Positions 60,917 to 64,000 of a DNA stretch of 64,000 bases are shown here, piece by piece. Numbering within the stretch: the first letter of the stretch is position 1; each line of letters starts with the position of its first letter. Origin of the DNA: Paramacrobiotus metropolitanus. Its lineage: Eukaryota > Tardigrada > Eutardigrada > Parachela > Macrobiotidae. The notes beneath the pieces were generated by a model. That model was not told where the DNA came from. It saw nothing but the letters and a program-made list of their open reading frames with translations, and did no database searches. Both the position numbers and the translations under genes were made by a program. The stretch spans positions 496,001 to 560,000 of the forward strand of contig NW_026570260.1 in NCBI RefSeq assembly GCF_019649055.1. The letters are read 5' to 3'.

Positions 60917-63801
60917 TTATCGTACACATTCCGTAATCCATGTATACGAAATATTAAAACCCCGTGCGACAAAAGTCGCGTCAGTGGCGAAAATGATGGG
61001 GATCTTGGGGGTGTTGCGCGGGAAGATGACCTCGCGCAGTTCATTCTTCATGTTGCCGCACAGACGATCGTCGTTGATCTCCAGGTAGTCGAAGGGACAG
61101 GTCTCGCGCGGCCCTTCCAGACTGAATTCGTGAAAGTACAGTTCCATGCCGCAGGCCTCCGTGGGCGGGTACAGGGCTGTGGTGCAGGCGATGTTGTCCA
61201 GGTAATGTCCAGGCTGCGGCCACGGGGAGGTGGGGTGAAAGGGCAAGGTATTGGGACCCATGCTGCTGATGCTGCGTGGGCTGATGCGCAGCAGCTCCGG
61301 ACACTCCGGCACCGCTGAAACCGGCTTCAGTTGTTGACAGCAGTTTATGGTTATTTTATTAAATAACATCACTATTGTCAGTATTTTGTCCTTTTTCTGT
61401 AAGAGAGAAATACATTTCTTCTTTAAGCTTACAGAGTAGCGGCCCGCATATTTCTTGGACAATCTCCATAGTGAAGCGGTTTCCCTTCATTTCCGAGTCG
61501 GTTGAGAATTCCATCTCCATGGGGACGTTGCGTGAATCTAGCAGCCACAATGTCTGTCCATTTAGATCGGTGCCGGTGAACACTTTGCCTAGTAGAGCAA
61601 TTAACACTGTGATGAGGAGACAAAAAGAGTACTGCAGGATCGTATGCAGCTATGTAGTATGTACGAGCAAGAGAGCAAGAGTCTAGGATTCCAACGGAAA
61701 TGCAGCACGCGCAAAGTTCGCAACTTGCAAAGAAACCGTGCTTCTCCATTTGTGGAAGATATTAAGTGCTCCGCGCAAAGCTTGATTTAGTGATACAGCT
61801 CCTGTATGTCTTGGAAAAGTTTATACCTGGCGAAAACAATTTACCTTGAGAGATAAAAGGAGGTCATTCAGACAAAACATTTCTAAATTATTATCTATGC
61901 TAAAGAAGAATAAAGAAAACTACAGTATTTAAAACTGCCGCAGTAAAACGTGAATAATTCAGACACTTGACAAAAGTCAGCAGTAAAGGTTTCGCAATAA
62001 AATGCAGATCAGCGACACAATGATGTAATCAGAACCTAATGCACACATCAGTTATTGAACGCCTGGGTGGTTATCGCACCTCGCTGAAAACATAATAACC
62101 GTGACCGCAAGCCGAGTCATCTTTCCCGCTTGCCCTAGTCCCTACTTGGTGCTTACCGCCAATCTTGAGGTAATCGAAATCTTGGTGGTTAGTTGAAGAG
62201 GGCAGGAAGTTCTGCAGTTTGATGCCGGTCTTGCAGGCGGCATGCATTTTGTCGATGCAGAACTTATAGCGCGACAGGACCGGAAAGGGCTCCGGAAAAT
62301 ACGGATTGGAGATAACTTGATGGTGCCGCGGCGGAAAGGTCGTCTGACACGGAAGAAGTGGTTTGGTGTCTACAAGATTTATAAACTCGTACTTAAATCA
62401 AATTAAACAAAATTTTTGTCAGAGATTAAATTATTTTTATTGGCAAGAGATGTTTATTTGTCGTACTCAGTCGTAGCTTTCTTGAAAACGACTTACTGTG
62501 GCGATCGGCAACACCGCTGGCATCGATTTCACAGACGATACCATTCCCATAAAAACCTTCCATGCACTTACACAGGAATCCTCCCGGCATATTCTCGCAC
62601 AAGGCCAACGGTGAGCACTCCCCGTTGCTCTCCTTACACTCGTCAATATCCAGGCATACTAGGCTCTTAGGATCCACCCGGAAACCGGGACTGCACCTGT
62701 ACGCGCACTGCACATTTGCATTTACATATTCAATTCAAATTATTTATTTCAACACCATCAAAAATACAATTGTGACCTTTACCGGCAAACGAACGAACCC
62801 GGCGTGTTAGTGCATTCGGAATTAATTCCGCAAGCCCGCACCCCCATTTGCACGCACTCATCCACATCCGCACAGCTGCCGCTTCCGGAATTCCACTCGA
62901 AGCCCTCAGCGCATGTCCCCTCTTTATGAGGCAGGAGCGCCTTCGGGTTGATGGGCGCAACGGTGCCCTCGGGACTTTCCGAAGAAGATGGCCGCGTCAG
63001 ACTCTGGGTCATGGTGAAGCGAGCCAGTTTAATTACCGGAAACCGCTTGGTATGGCCGTTGATATAGTTGGCCGACCTCTTAGCCAGGTTCAGTGTCCTT
63101 CCGGGTTTCGGAAGGAACGCCGGGCCTCGGACGGCGGGCTGGAAGGGGTCGTCGAAGGTGATGTTAAGATCGTGGTACTTAGGATCACTGATAACTAGAC
63201 CTCCACGACCGAAGAGGTCGCTCTGGTGGAATACCCGAACGTTCGGCCAAGTGGGGATGCTGGGGAAGATCTTCTCTAGCTGCTTCTGTTTCCGACTGGA
63301 CGTTGGTGCCGGGAGGACGTAGACACTGGGACTGTCGGCGTTCTGCAGGAGCGCCATGTTCGGTGGGGGACCCTCGGAGGTCGTCCCAGATTGAAGTGTG
63401 GAAGTGTAGGTCGGCGGGGTGGAGCCTAATGGGTCCGGGAGGATGAGGTCAGCATCGGTTGGAAGTGTCGTGTTCCGGAGCTCTAGCTGGACTTCTTGGA
63501 GACCAGAGGCTTCTCTGACGTGGGAGAGGATGCGGGTGAGAAGGTCGTTAGGGGCTGTGGATGCAATGACAGCGAATGATGTCAGTGTGTTGTTTTATAG
63601 GATAATCGGCGCATTGTTTGGCGCTTGCAGAGTGTGAAGCTTATATCATGTTAGCTAATCGATATGCCTCGCCGCTTCTCCCTGCTTGCTCAGACGCTTA
63701 CCGATCGTGGCTGGTTGTGCGGTCGTAGTGGTCAGTGGAACGTGTACAACGTGTGGTTGGACAGCTGCAAGTGTGGTGATAACAAAATCAATAACATGCA
63801 T
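60917..63801 (-). CDS. Secreted EGF/CUB protein
   Basis: Six exons (63801-63702, 63554-62783, 62707-62497, 62369-62157, 61588-61433, 61314-60917) give about 616 aa. The start MHVIDFVITTLAAV is a plausible signal peptide. About 240 residues of Pro/Thr-rich and unknown sequence lead to two calcium-binding EGF modules (DVDECVQMGVRACG..., DIDECKESNGECS...). The first CUB domain is split over two exons (VISNPYFPEPFPVLSRYKFC..., FTGTDLNGQTLW...) and the second is CGMELYFHEFSLEGPRETC with FDYLEINDDRLCG. An extracellular-matrix or ligand-binding role is inferred. The joint between exons 2 and 3 is out of phase by one base with the best donor, so a weak donor at the GTTTGC nearby or a consensus error is needed. 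The gene runs tail to tail with hyccin, about 265 bp apart. Confidence 0.85.
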
Positions 63802-64000
63802 TGTAACTTTACGGGACTAACGCTGCGGCAGGAAATTACTCCCATAATGCTGTAAAATAAGTCACGACTAATAATTAAGTAATTAATTTCTACTGGCTTG
63901 AATATACTAGAGACTGATACGCACCCCTTTAAAAATGAAAATCGATGTAATAATTAACTATACAGAAACATGGAGGATAAGCATTATCGACAAGCCAAGA

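Noticed and set aside
63360-63375. Suspected frame break in the EGF/CUB gene at a C run
   Set aside because: On recount the run has five C, and the frame from the exon start runs straight into the downstream MALLQNADSP segment. No break is needed.
1-64000. CRISPR arrays, operons, bacterial promoters or rRNA
   Set aside because: The window is a eukaryotic chromosome segment with spliced genes. No direct-repeat arrays or rRNA-like sequence were seen.

Overview
This is eukaryotic nuclear DNA from a small-genome invertebrate. The genes are split by GT-AG introns from about 60 bases to 5.5 kb. They lie on both strands without operons, and their products are animal-specific: a type I TGF-beta receptor, a neuropeptide-type GPCR, an astacin, hyccin and an EGF/CUB matrix protein. 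The Baboon-type receptor and the overall compactness suggest an ecdysozoan. A tardigrade would fit well, but nothing here proves the phylum.

Layout: copper monooxygenase of the MOXD1/DBH family (355-4098, +); astacin protease (4786-6750, +); WD40/EF-hand protein, convergent with the astacin (6947-11838, -); cytosolic-type sulfotransferase (13629-15591, +); a coding-like but broken stretch (16.3-17.5 kb, -); a single-exon thiamine pyrophosphokinase homologue (18240-19247, +); TGF-beta/activin type I receptor with a 5.5-kb first intron (22222-30147, +); peroxiredoxin 5 (32072-33645, -); carboxylesterase (35033-37560, -); thioredoxin (39982-40580, -); Ly6/quiver-like GPI-type protein (42069-44825, -); OCIA-domain protein (46722-47462, -); GPCR (51306-57462, +); hyccin/FAM126 (58177-60650, +); secreted EGF/CUB protein (60917-63801, -).

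Three inverted-repeat elements were found: a fold-back of about 680 bp inside the receptor intron, a 318-bp MITE with 51-bp terminal repeats that shares a core with that fold-back, and a Harbinger-like MITE with TTA duplications. The rest of the intergenic sequence is AT-rich and shows no convincing genes.

The genes do not form one pathway. Loose links exist: peroxiredoxin 5 is normally recycled by thioredoxin, and both lie on the minus strand within 9 kb; the sulfotransferase and carboxylesterase are conjugation and hydrolysis enzymes. The most striking gene is the TPK homologue, which keeps the family fold motifs but has lost the acidic metal-binding residues and carries two compensating frameshifts. 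One-base frame breaks recur in several otherwise healthy genes (WD40, sulfotransferase, TPK, possibly EGF/CUB), so consensus errors must be excluded before any of them is called a pseudogene.
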